Positions 8,053 to 16,600 of a DNA stretch of 64,000 bases are shown here, piece by piece. Under the pieces are notes generated by a model. The model made no database searches, was not told the DNA's origin, and saw only the letters and a list, made by a program, of their open reading frames with translations. The stretch spans positions 186,001 to 250,000 of the forward strand of contig NZ_BMNB01000001.1 in the NCBI RefSeq assembly GCF_014646235.1, given 5' to 3'. The number at the start of each line of letters is the position of its first letter. The first letter of the stretch is position 1. The stretch comes from Micromonospora sonchi (GTDB lineage: Bacteria > Actinomycetota > Actinomycetes > Mycobacteriales > Micromonosporaceae). The position numbers and the translations under genes are program-made.

Positions 8053-10602
8053 GTGGGCCCGACTGCCCTGCGGATAGCGCTGTTCGGCCGGGTACGTGCC
8101 AGCCGGGGCGACACCGAGATCCCATTGGGCCCCCACCAGCAACGCGCCGTGTTGGCGTTGCTCGCGCTGGCCAGCGGCGACCCGATTCCCATCGACGAGA
8201 TCATCGACATCTTCTGGACCCAGCCGCCGCCGACCGCGGTGAACACTCTGCGTACCTATGTCAAGCGGCTGCGCGCGGTGCTCGAGCCGGGCCGGCGCTC
8301 CCGCTCCCCCAGCCGGGTGCTGCCCACCGTCGGCACCGGTTACGCACTCTGCGTCGACGTGCAGGACGTCGATGTGCTGAGGTTCCGCGTCCTCGCCGAG
8401 CAGGCCCGCGGCGCACGTGCCCGCGGCGCACACCCCGAGCTGATGCGGGTGTGCCGGGAGGCGCTCGCGCTCTATCACGCGGCACCCTGCGCCGACCTTC
8501 CCGTGCTGGCCGGTAGCCCGCGGCTGGCCGTCCTGAACAGTCAGCGCCAGGCGCTGGTCGGTTGGCTGCTCGACGCGGCGATCGCGGTCGACCGCGTACT
8601 CGAAGCGCTGCCCCTCGTGCAGGAAGCCGCAGTGGCCCAGCCGCTCGACGAACTGGCCCAGGCCCGGCTGATGTACGCCTACTGCGCGGTCGGTCGCCGC
8701 GCCGACGGTTTCGCCGTGTACGACGCCACCCGCCGCCTGCTCGCCGACGCCCTCGGCGTGGACCCGGGCGAGCAGTTGCGCGCCGCGTACGCCGACCTGC
8801 TGCGCGACGCTGTCTCACCGCAGTCTCACGCCCCAGCGGCGCAGACGAGACCGGGCGACCTTGCCGAGGCCGTCGCCGCGCTTCCCGCCGGCGGCATCGT
8901 CAACCTGGTGGGTCCGATCGGCTGCGGCAAGTCGACGCTGCTGGCCGACCTCGGGCTGCCGGTTGCCGACCTCGCAGCGGTCGAACCCGGTTGGCCGGTC
9001 GTGGTCGATCCGGGTGGGTCGGTGGTGGCCATCGATCACGCCGACGGTCCCGCTGCGGTCACCGCCGTGTGCCGTGCGTGGGAACGGTCCCCGGCCGGAC
9101 GCGTCCTCGTGGTGGCCAGCCGTCGCCCGCTGCGCTGCCTGCCCACCTGGCCGGGCACGCCCACCGTCACGGTTCCCGTCACGCCCTGGTCCACCCCGCG
9201 CATCGCGGAGCTGGCCAGGGAATTCGGGGTCGCCGGACCGGCCGGGATCAACGCGGTGGTACGCCTCTCCGGCGGCATCCCGCTGATCGCTGACCGGATC
9301 TGCCGAGCGCTGCTTCGCGGCACGCCCGCCGACGTGGACGGCGCGCTGGTCGACGGTGCCGCCGCGGAGGTGCTGGACCGCGCGCGGCGGGAGAACCCCG
9401 CGCTCGGTGGCCTGCTCGCCCGGCTGGCCTTGATCGGCCAGGGCAACGAGGAGCAGTTCGACCCCGGGGGGTTCGCGATCCTGAACGCGGGCAGCCTGGT
9501 GACCGCAGGCCCGGGCGGGCTGGCGGTCATCGAGCCGTACCGCTCGATCCTGGAGGCGGCGCACCGCTGGCGGCGGCCTGCGGCACATCGCCGAATCGTC
9601 CGTGCCGCCGTGCGTCACCGCCTCGGGCTGCTGGCCGTCGCCGGTGATGACGCCACCCGCGCCGAGTTGGCCGAGCAGAGCCTGTGGCTGACCGGCAACG
9701 CGGCGATCCGCGAAGCGCTGTTTCCCGTGCGCGAACCGACCATGCGGGTACGCCGTTCCACGGCCGCCGACGCCGAGGACATCCTGCGGCTGACGCGCCG
9801 CTGGGCGGAGCGGGGCGAGCTGGACTCGCGCCGTTGCGAACGCGTCGTGGGCCGTTGGCTGGCCGCCGACCCGGAAGGCTTCCAGCTCGCCGTCGACCGT
9901 GACGGTACGACGATGGGCACGGTGGCCACGGTGGCCGTCGCCGAGCGCACCATCGACACGATGGAGCCACTGCTGCAGGCCCACAGCGACCGGCTGGCCG
10001 GCGAGGGTGGCATCTTCGTCGGCATGGCGTTCTGCGCCGACGCGGTCGGGCACGCGGCACTGCTGCGCAGCGTGCTGCGCGAGGGCATGGCCAGCGGCAA
10101 GGTGACCGTCGTGACGTTCTGGCCGGACTACCAGCGCCTCTCCCGTGCGCTCGATTTCGAGTTCCGGGGCGAGACCAGGGCGGAGGCCTTCGGTTGCGGC
10201 AGCCCGCTGGAGGTGCACACGCGCTCACTCCTACCCGCCGGGCTCCACGACTGGCTGCGGAAGTTGACCGCGCTGGGCCTCGGCCCCACCGCGCCCGACC
10301 CGGTCGCCCTGCACGTACGCCATGCGCTGAGTCAGCTGGGGTCCCCGCGCGCCCTGGCGGCCAGCCCGCTGGTCCCGCTGGTCGGCAGCGACGGCACCGA
10401 CCTGCGCGAGCGGTTGCAGACGGGCATCGAGACCCTGGCGGTCAGCGACGACCCCGCCCAGGCCCGGGCGGGGGTGCTGCTGCTGACCTGCTACCTGAAG
10501 GCGAAGGGGCATGCGGCGACGGCGCGGGAACTGGGACTGAGCCGGGCGACCTACTACCGGCGGCTCAGGGCGTCGATCGCGGCGCTGGCGGACCAGCTGT
10601 AG
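8053..10602 (+). CDS. Large SARP-like regulator: winged helix/BTAD, P-loop, GNAT-like and HTH segments
   Basis: The 849-aa protein opens with a SARP winged helix (LRIALFGRVRASRG...), followed by a BTAD domain to about residue 245. A Walker A motif GPIGCGKST lies at residues 287-295, with VVAIDHAD as a plausible Walker B. Residues from about 560 to 725 (VRRSTAADAEDILRLTRRWA, GGIFVGMAFCAD, YQRLSRALDFEFRGE) resemble a GNAT acetyltransferase fold. The last 50 residues contain HAATARELGLSRATYYRRLR, a helix-turn-helix of the kind seen in sigma region 4 or Fis-like proteins. The start is GTG 8053; no strong ribosome site is seen. Large SARPs normally carry NB-ARC and TPR segments, so the GNAT-like part is odd. 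It is a likely regulator of the adjacent cluster. Confidence 0.85.
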   Translation: MGPTALRIALFGRVRASRGDTEIPLGPHQQRAVLALLALASGDPIPIDEIIDIFWTQPPPTAVNTLRTYVKRLRAVLEPGRRSRSPSRVLPTVGTGYALCVDVQDVDVLRFRVLAEQARGARARGAHPELMRVCREALALYHAAPCADLPVLAGSPRLAVLNSQRQALVGWLLDAAIAVDRVLEALPLVQEAAVAQPLDELAQARLMYAYCAVGRRADGFAVYDATRRLLADALGVDPGEQLRAAYADLLRDAVSPQSHAPAAQTRPGDLAEAVAALPAGGIVNLVGPIGCGKSTLLADLGLPVADLAAVEPGWPVVVDPGGSVVAIDHADGPAAVTAVCRAWERSPAGRVLVVASRRPLRCLPTWPGTPTVTVPVTPWSTPRIAELAREFGVAGPAGINAVVRLSGGIPLIADRICRALLRGTPADVDGALVDGAAAEVLDRARRENPALGGLLARLALIGQGNEEQFDPGGFAILNAGSLVTAGPGGLAVIEPYRSILEAAHRWRRPAAHRRIVRAAVRHRLGLLAVAGDDATRAELAEQSLWLTGNAAIREALFPVREPTMRVRRSTAADAEDILRLTRRWAERGELDSRRCERVVGRWLAADPEGFQLAVDRDGTTMGTVATVAVAERTIDTMEPLLQAHSDRLAGEGGIFVGMAFCADAVGHAALLRSVLREGMASGKVTVVTFWPDYQRLSRALDFEFRGETRAEAFGCGSPLEVHTRSLLPAGLHDWLRKLTALGLGPTAPDPVALHVRHALSQLGSPRALAASPLVPLVGSDGTDLRERLQTGIETLAVSDDPAQARAGVLLLTCYLKAKGHAATARELGLSRATYYRRLRASIAALADQL

Positions 10603-10610
10603 GCGCCGCT

Positions 10611-12206
10611 TCACAGGATCGGGGGGATGTCGGGGCGGATGGGGGCCGGGAGCACCGTCGGGCCGTCGGCGCGCAGCGCCGTGGCGAGGGCCGCGCCGAG
10701 CTGGTCGGGTGTGTCGACCACCGTCGTGGCGCAGCCGTAGCCGCGGGCCACCGCGCTGATGTCGATGCCGGGCAGGTCCAGGCCGGGCACGCCGGGCGTC
10801 TGCTTCAGCTCGGCGAAGGCCTTGAGGATGGCGTACTGCTGGTTGACCGGAACCACGACCACCAACGGCAGGCGCAGTTGAGCGGCGGTCCACAGGGACT
10901 GCACCGAGTAGTGGAAGGACCCGTCGCCGATCACCGCGACCACCGGCCGGTGCCGACCGGTGTCCCGCTCGGCCAGCGCGACACCGACGGCCGCCGGCAG
11001 GCCGTAGCCGAGCCCGCCGCTGGCCATGGTGAAGTACGACCCGGGCCGGGTGAACCGCAGCCGACGGCGCAGCGCGGCCAGGTTCGACGGCGACTCCTGC
11101 ACCAGCACTCCGTCCGCGGGCCAGTAGCGGGCCAGCGCGGCGAAGAACGCGTCGGCGCTGAGCGGGACGGAATCCTCCACCGGTGCCGGTTCGGCGCGGG
11201 CCGGCAATGGCGGTCGGCCCGCCAGTGGCACCAGTTCGACCAGCGCGGCGAGGGTGAGCCCGGCGTCACCGAGCAGGCTGTCGCCGACCGGGGCGCGAGC
11301 CGCCTCGTCGGGGTCGTCGGTGACGTGCAGCAGCCGCGCGCCGTCGGGCAGGGTGTCGCCCGGCACGTGCGGGTAGTAGCGGAAAACCGGGGCGCCGACG
11401 ACCAGCACGGTGTCGTGTCCCCGCAACTGCTCGGCCAGCGGACCGATTGCGAAGGGCAGCACGCCCCGGAAGTGCGGATGGTCCTCGGGAAAGGGGGTGC
11501 GCTCGGACGCGGGTGCCGACCAGACCGGCGCGCCGAGCCGTTCGACCAGGGCGATCGCGGCCTCCCATGCGCCGGCCCGGTCCACGGCCGCGCCGAGCAC
11601 CACGGCGGGCGCCCGGCTGGTCGCCAGCGCCGCGGCGAACCCGCGCAGCCGCTCCGGGTCGGGCGCGAACCGGGTGGCCACCGTACGGGCCGGTGGTGGC
11701 GGCCCGGCGGGCTGCGCCCAGTCGTCCAGCGGCAGGGAGAGGAAGACCGGCCCCGCCGGTGGCTGGACCGCGGCGGCGTATGCCCGCATCAGCGCCGCCG
11801 GGACGTCCTGCGCCCGGACCGGCTCGTGCGTCCACTTGACGTACGGCTCGGGCAGCTCGGTGGGCCGACGGGCGGTGAGCCGGGGTTCCAGCAGCAGCAT
11901 TTCCCGGGTCTGCTGGCCGGCGGTGACGATCAACGGGGTGCGGTTGTGCCAGGCGGTGATGATGTTGCCCATGGCGTTGCCGGTGCCCGGCGCGGTGTGC
12001 AGATTGACGTGCGCGGGCCGCCCGGTGGCCTGCGCGTACCCGTCGGCCATACCGACCGCCGACGCCTCCTGCAGTGCGAGAACGTACTGGAAGTCATCGG
12101 GGAACGCCTGCAGAAACGGCTCCTCGGTGGAGCCCGGGTTGCCGAAGACGGTGGTCATGCCCAGGGCGCGGAGCAGGTCGTAGGTGGTGTCGCGAACGGT
12201 TGCCAT
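10611..12206 (-). CDS. mdlC: Benzoylformate decarboxylase-like ThDP enzyme
   Basis: The 531-aa protein is similar along its length to benzoylformate decarboxylase, a thiamine-diphosphate enzyme that converts benzoylformate to benzaldehyde and CO2. FGNPGSTEEPFL contains Ser26, the ThDP-activating Glu47 lies in LALQEASAVG, and NLHTAPGTGNAMG contains His70; these coincide with the Pseudomonas putida numbering as I recall it. The second active-site histidine (His281 in that enzyme, in FRYH) is replaced by Tyr278 in VFRYYPHVPG, with a His two residues on. C-terminal GDGSFHYSVQSLW is the ThDP-Mg site. This change may shift substrate range, so another 2-keto acid is possible. It is convergent with the SARP-like gene, 8 bp apart. 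Confidence 0.8.
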   Translation of the reverse strand: MATVRDTTYDLLRALGMTTVFGNPGSTEEPFLQAFPDDFQYVLALQEASAVGMADGYAQATGRPAHVNLHTAPGTGNAMGNIITAWHNRTPLIVTAGQQTREMLLLEPRLTARRPTELPEPYVKWTHEPVRAQDVPAALMRAYAAAVQPPAGPVFLSLPLDDWAQPAGPPPPARTVATRFAPDPERLRGFAAALATSRAPAVVLGAAVDRAGAWEAAIALVERLGAPVWSAPASERTPFPEDHPHFRGVLPFAIGPLAEQLRGHDTVLVVGAPVFRYYPHVPGDTLPDGARLLHVTDDPDEAARAPVGDSLLGDAGLTLAALVELVPLAGRPPLPARAEPAPVEDSVPLSADAFFAALARYWPADGVLVQESPSNLAALRRRLRFTRPGSYFTMASGGLGYGLPAAVGVALAERDTGRHRPVVAVIGDGSFHYSVQSLWTAAQLRLPLVVVVPVNQQYAILKAFAELKQTPGVPGLDLPGIDISAVARGYGCATTVVDTPDQLGAALATALRADGPTVLPAPIRPDIPPIL

Positions 12207-12410
12207 CGCCCCTGAATCTAGCCCGGCGACGCGGGTTCACAGGGCCTTTCGCTTTTGTGCCGACCAGCCAGCGGTCAGGCCATCGCCAGGGTCCGTGGGC
12301 GCACGCTATCGTGCGAGGCATGGCAGTGACAGCGCGGACGGCACCGGTGCGGCGGGCCGTTCCGGGGCGTGGCCGGTTCCGCCTCCCGGTGCACGACTGA
12401 CGGGCGCGTG

Positions 12411-13001
12411 ATGCAGGGAGAGGGGCAGGCGATCGGCGGGCGGACAACCGAGTCGATGACCGGGAAGCTGCTGGTGGCGACGCCGGCGCTGAAAGACCCG
12501 AACTTCGATCGTACGGTCGTGCTGTTGGTCGCTCACGAACCCGGTGGCGCGCTCGGGGTGGTGCTCAACCGGGCCACCGAGGTGGCGGTGGCGGACGTGC
12601 TGCGCGACTGGGGTGACCTGGCTCGCCACCCGGCGGTGCTGTTCGAGGGCGGCCCGGTGCAGCCCGACTCGGCGATCTGCCTGGCCCGCATGCGCCAACC
12701 GGTCCGCCGGCTCAAGGGCTTCCACCAGGTTTCCGGCGCCGTTGGCACGCTGGACCTGTCGGTCGACCCGCACCGACTGCGCGAGAACGTGCAGAGCATC
12801 CGGGTCTTCGCCGGGTACGCCGGCTGGGGCGCGGGGCAGGTGGAGCAGGAGATCAAGGAGGGCTCCTGGTTCGTGCTGGACGCCCTGCCCGGAGACGCCT
12901 TCGTCGACCGGCCCGACGACCTGTGGCCGATGGTGCTGCGCCGACAGGGCGGCATGATGGCCGCGGTGGCTCACTTCCCGCCCGACGTGGCGCTGAACTG
13001 A
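12411..13001 (+). CDS. YqgE/AlgH (UPF0301) family protein
   Basis: This 196-aa protein fits the UPF0301/YqgE/AlgH family in length and motifs: GKLLVATPALKDPNFDRTVV near the start, GALGVVLNRAT, VLFEGGPVQPDS, RVFAGYAGWGAGQVEQEI and GSWFVLDA. These are the family's conserved blocks. The biochemical function of the family is not settled. ATG 12411 was chosen; ATG 12456 gives MTGKLLVATP and is also possible because ribosome sites before both are weak. It is cytosolic, with no signal or membrane segment. It stands alone, followed by a short GC hairpin and the tRNA-Ala gene. Confidence 0.9.
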   Translation: MQGEGQAIGGRTTESMTGKLLVATPALKDPNFDRTVVLLVAHEPGGALGVVLNRATEVAVADVLRDWGDLARHPAVLFEGGPVQPDSAICLARMRQPVRRLKGFHQVSGAVGTLDLSVDPHRLRENVQSIRVFAGYAGWGAGQVEQEIKEGSWFVLDALPGDAFVDRPDDLWPMVLRRQGGMMAAVAHFPPDVALN

Positions 13002-13020
13002 CCCGGCATCGGCCGTTCTT

Positions 13021-13035
13021 GCGGGGGACCCCCGC
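13021..13035 (+). terminator. Short GC-rich hairpin after the YqgE gene
   Basis: GCGGGG-GAC-CCCCGC is a perfect small hairpin 20 bp after the stop codon. There is no T run, so termination is only a possibility. Confidence 0.3.
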
Positions 13036-13039
13036 GAGA

Positions 13040-13067
13040 TGACCATGCCGGCGGGCGTGTGTATAGT
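13040..13067 (+). promoter_or_regulatory. Candidate tRNA promoter
   Basis: TATAGT at 13062-13067 is a good -10 element and TGACCA at 13040-13045 a weak -35, with a 16-bp spacer. The distance to the mature tRNA 5' end is about 35 bp, typical of a short leader. Confidence 0.4.
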
Positions 13068-13102
13068 TCTTTCAGTGCCCGGGTGACCGGGCGCGACAGC
13101 AA

Positions 13103-13175
13103 GGGGCCGTGGCGCAGCTGGTAGCGCACCACACTGGCAGTGTGGGGGTCAGGGGTTCGAGTCCCCTCGGCTCCA
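13103..13175 (+). tRNA. tRNA-Ala (anticodon GGC)
   Basis: The 73-nt sequence folds as a cloverleaf. The acceptor arm GGGGCCG pairs with CGGCTCC (one G-U), followed by discriminator A. The D arm is GCGCAGCTGGTAGCGC. The anticodon stem CCACA/TGTGG encloses CTGGCAG, giving anticodon GGC for alanine GCC codons. The T arm AGGGGTTCGAGTCCCCT is canonical. CCA is not encoded. Confidence 0.97.
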
Positions 13176-13193
13176 CCCTTGTTTGTGCAGGTC

Positions 13194-13226
13194 AATCGGC
13201 GCTGGTCATCGGCCAGTGCCGATTTT
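13194..13226 (+). terminator. Intrinsic terminator of tRNA-Ala
   Basis: AATCGGCGCTGG (13194-13205) pairs with CCAGTGCCGATT (13213-13224) over 12 bp including one G-T pair, with a 7-nt loop, and the right arm runs into TTTTC. Confidence 0.8.
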
Positions 13227-13251
13227 CTGATCATCGTGCTCACAGGTGTGC

Positions 13252-13434
13252 TCACACAATCGCCCCACACTTCTGCTCGATGATCGACGGCAGGTCGTGT
13301 GCGGCGCCGATCTTGAGCAGGCATTCCGCTGTGATCTTGGCGCCCGGCGTGATCGAGGTGAAGTGCGGGACGTCGGGAGCGGTGTGGGCGGACGGTGCCG
13401 CCTCGTGAATCGGTCTGTAGCGCCGCGTCGATGT
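13252..13434 (-). pseudogene. Remnant of an unidentified coding sequence
   Basis: On the minus strand a frame from about 13434 to the TGA at 13252 keeps strong G/C third positions and reads RRYRPIHEAAPSAHTAPDVP through to EQKCGAIV. Upstream the high-GC3 signal moves to another frame (AEMIGAGSLLTG), which suggests a frameshift. No start with a ribosome site is visible and I do not recognise the family. The remaining sequence from 13227 to 13631 holds a 9-bp direct repeat GTGCTCACA (13236 and 13248) and nothing else I can name. It lies directly after a tRNA terminator, a common site for integrated elements, but no integrase gene is present. Confidence 0.3.
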
Positions 13435-13631
13435 GGGCCGGTTAGGAGGCTCCCGGCGCCGATCATCTCCGCTCGCCGTCGCGATGCAGGCACTTTCAGT
13501 GATTTGAGGGCCTGATCGAACCCTGTATGCCTGGTTTGTGGTCGCAACTTGTGACGGGCGTTTACATAGATCGTTCGGCATCATTACAGTTCGTGCATCG
13601 ACCTGCTTGATCACGGGGGGCTGGCGTCTGT

Positions 13632-16600
13632 ATGGGTGTATCGCGGCGTGGGTGGACGGCTGCGTTGGCAGCGGTGTTGGTGGCGTCAGGGCTGGCGGTT
13701 CCTGTCCGTGTTGAGCCTGCGTCGGCGGCGCCTGGGCCGATGTGTGAGGACGAGCAGCCGGATGCTGCCGCGGCGGGTCGGATGGTCGGGGTGTGCGGTC
13801 GGCGGGTGGAGATTCTCGCCGAGCGTACGGAGTGGTCGCAGATGTTCCTGAATGTCGATGGTTCGCGGACGTTGGAGCAGACCATCGAGCCGACGCGGGT
13901 CCGCAAGGGGAAGTCCTGGGCGCCGGTGGACACCACGCTGAAGGTGTCCGCCGAGGGGGTCACCCCGCGAGCGACGGTGTTGCCGATGGTCTTCTCGACC
14001 GGTGGCGACGCGCCGCTGGCCCGGCTTCGGGACGGTGATCGGGAACTGGCGATGACCTGGCCAGGCCGGCTGCCGACGCCGGTACTGGAGGGCGCGACCG
14101 CGGTCTACCGCGACGTCCTGCCGGATGTGGATTTGCGGGTCACCGCGCAGCCGTTGGGCTTTTCCGAGGTGTTGGTGGTGAAGTCCCGTCAGGCGGCGGC
14201 GAGCCCCCAACTGGCTTCGCTGAAGTTCGGGTTGCAGACCAAGGGTGTCACGGTGAGCGCGACCGGCTCGGGTGGGTTGACGGCTCGTGACGGCAAAGGC
14301 GCTACGGTGTTCGCCGCGCCGGCACCGATGATGTGGGATTCCTCTCAGGCACCGGAGGCCGATTCACTGGCTGGGGCGGCGGAGAAGGGTCCGAGCGGGG
14401 CGCGTGCGCAGCGCAAGCCGAGCGTGGCCGAGCAGCAGCGGCAGCTGGATGAGGAAGCGTCGATCCAGGCCGGGCCGGGCCGGTCCGCGATACGCGAGCC
14501 GGTGCGGCGGGCGGTAATGCCGGTACGGGTCGACGGTAAGACGATGACGATCGTCCCGGACAAGGCGATGTTGGCTGATCCTCGGACGAAGTTGCCGATT
14601 TATATTGATCCGTCGTGGACGGGTGGGATTGTCAGTAACGCGTGGACGTCGGTGTGGAGCAAGCACAAGACGAGTTCGTTCTGGAAGAATTCGTCGGCGT
14701 TGAATAACGGCTCGACGTACGGTGCTGCGGGTGCCGGGCGGACCGAGGATTGCTCGGGGTGTGCCGATCACATTATTCGGTCGTTGTTCCGGATGAACAT
14801 TGCGCGGGTGAAGGGTACGGAAGTCAGCAAGGCTGAGTTTCGGATCGAGCAGCGGCACGCGTGGACGTGTAGTCCGGTGAGTAACGCGAAGGTGTGGAAG
14901 ACCGGGGCGATCTCGTCGAGTACGACGTGGAACAACCAACCGAAGTGGGACGGTAACCGCACGGCTCAGGTGCGCGGTGACCGCAAGCATGGTGCTGCGC
15001 ACGGCTGCCGGGGCACCGGGACCATCGAGTTCAACGTCACCACGATGGTCAAGGAGGCGGCCAAGAGCGGGAAGTCGGATCTGACGCTGGGCTTGCGGGC
15101 GGTCGATGAGGGCACCAAGAACCAGTGGAAGCGGTTCAATCACTCGTCGCCGAAGCTCGCGATCACCTTCAACACGCTGGCCAACGCGCCGTCGGATCGA
15201 AAGTCCGACGGCAAGGCCTGCGCGACGGGGGCGTCGCGACCGTATGTGCTCACGACCACGCCGATCCTGTCTGCCAAGCAGTCGGACCCGGATGATGATC
15301 AGCAGTCGTTGACGACGTACTTCTACTGGTGGCCGGTTGGCGGCTCCCGCAACGACTCCGACCGGGTCTCGCAGGCGGCGGGTAACCCGTCGTCCGTTTC
15401 CGGGAAGATTCCGTCGGGGAGATTGGTCGACGGGCGCAGCTATGTGTGGCAGGCCCAAACCTGGGACCGCCAGCATGACGGCAAATGGTCTGGCACCTGC
15501 GAATTCACCGTCGACGCGACGCCGCCACCGCCGCCGGCCGGGGTCGCATCGACCAACTACACCACTGACGGCGTCCCGCGCGGCGGTGTCGGTTTGTCCG
15601 GCACGTTCACCGTGGCCGCGCCGACAGTACGCCCTTATGAGGTGAAGGAGTACGCCTACAGCCTCGACTCCGGTGTGCTGACCGCGGCGAAGACCGTCCC
15701 GGCTCGGACGACGGATTACGGGGCGTCGATCTCGTTGGCGCCCCGGCACGATGGCGTGAACGTGCTGTACGTGTGGTCGAAAGACCACGCCGGGCGGTTC
15801 TCGACCCCGGTGACGTACACGTTCAGCGTCCGGGCTGGGGTTGGCGCGGCAGCGGAGTGGGCCTTCGAGGAAACTGGCACCACTGCGGCGGACGACTCTG
15901 GGCACGGCAACGCGTTGACCCTCGGCACCGGAGCCACCCGGGTCGCGGGCCGTTCCGGGATCGGCACCGCCCTGTCGCTGCCAGGGAACGCCGCGGCCAC
16001 CAAGACCGGGACCATCAACACCCCCCACCCGGACACGCTCGTGTCCACCCCGGTCCGCACTGACGCAAGTTTCACGGTCACCAGCTGGGTCAGGATCAAT
16101 TCGTTGGCTGGTACTGGCGTGCAGGCGGTGGTGAGTGCGAACGGTTCCCGCATGCCGGCGTACCACCTCGGCTATGCCGGCAGCAATCAACGGTGGCGAT
16201 TCACCATGACGACGGCGGACACCGACAACGCCGCCTCGGTGAACGTGCATTCCAACGCGGCACCCACCGCGGGTAAGTGGACGCATCTGGCCGCCGTGTA
16301 CGACGGGGGAACCAAGAAATTGACCCTGTACGTCAACGGTGTGGCGCAGACCGAGACCGCCACGTTGTCCGGCGGGTTCAACGCGACCAGCGACTTTTCC
16401 GTTGGCCGGCGCAAGTGGAACGGAAGCTACGACAGCTTCTTCGCCGGTGTCGTGGACGACGTGCGGTTCTACAACTTCGTCGAAACGCCGGCGAACCTCG
16501 CGAAGCTTGCGGTGCCGCTGCCGCCGGCGGTCACTTTCCCCAACGGCAGCGAGGTCACCGCGGGCGGACAGCTCACGGTCAGGTTCGACGCTGGCGGCGA

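Noticed and set aside
13109..13408. Plus-strand reading frame covering the tRNA
   Set aside because: Its opening residues are simply the translated tRNA-Ala sequence.
13176..13631. Integrase or attachment-site remnant after the tRNA
   Set aside because: The decayed frame does not show tyrosine-integrase motifs, and no repeat of the tRNA 3' end was found, so it is listed only as an unknown remnant.
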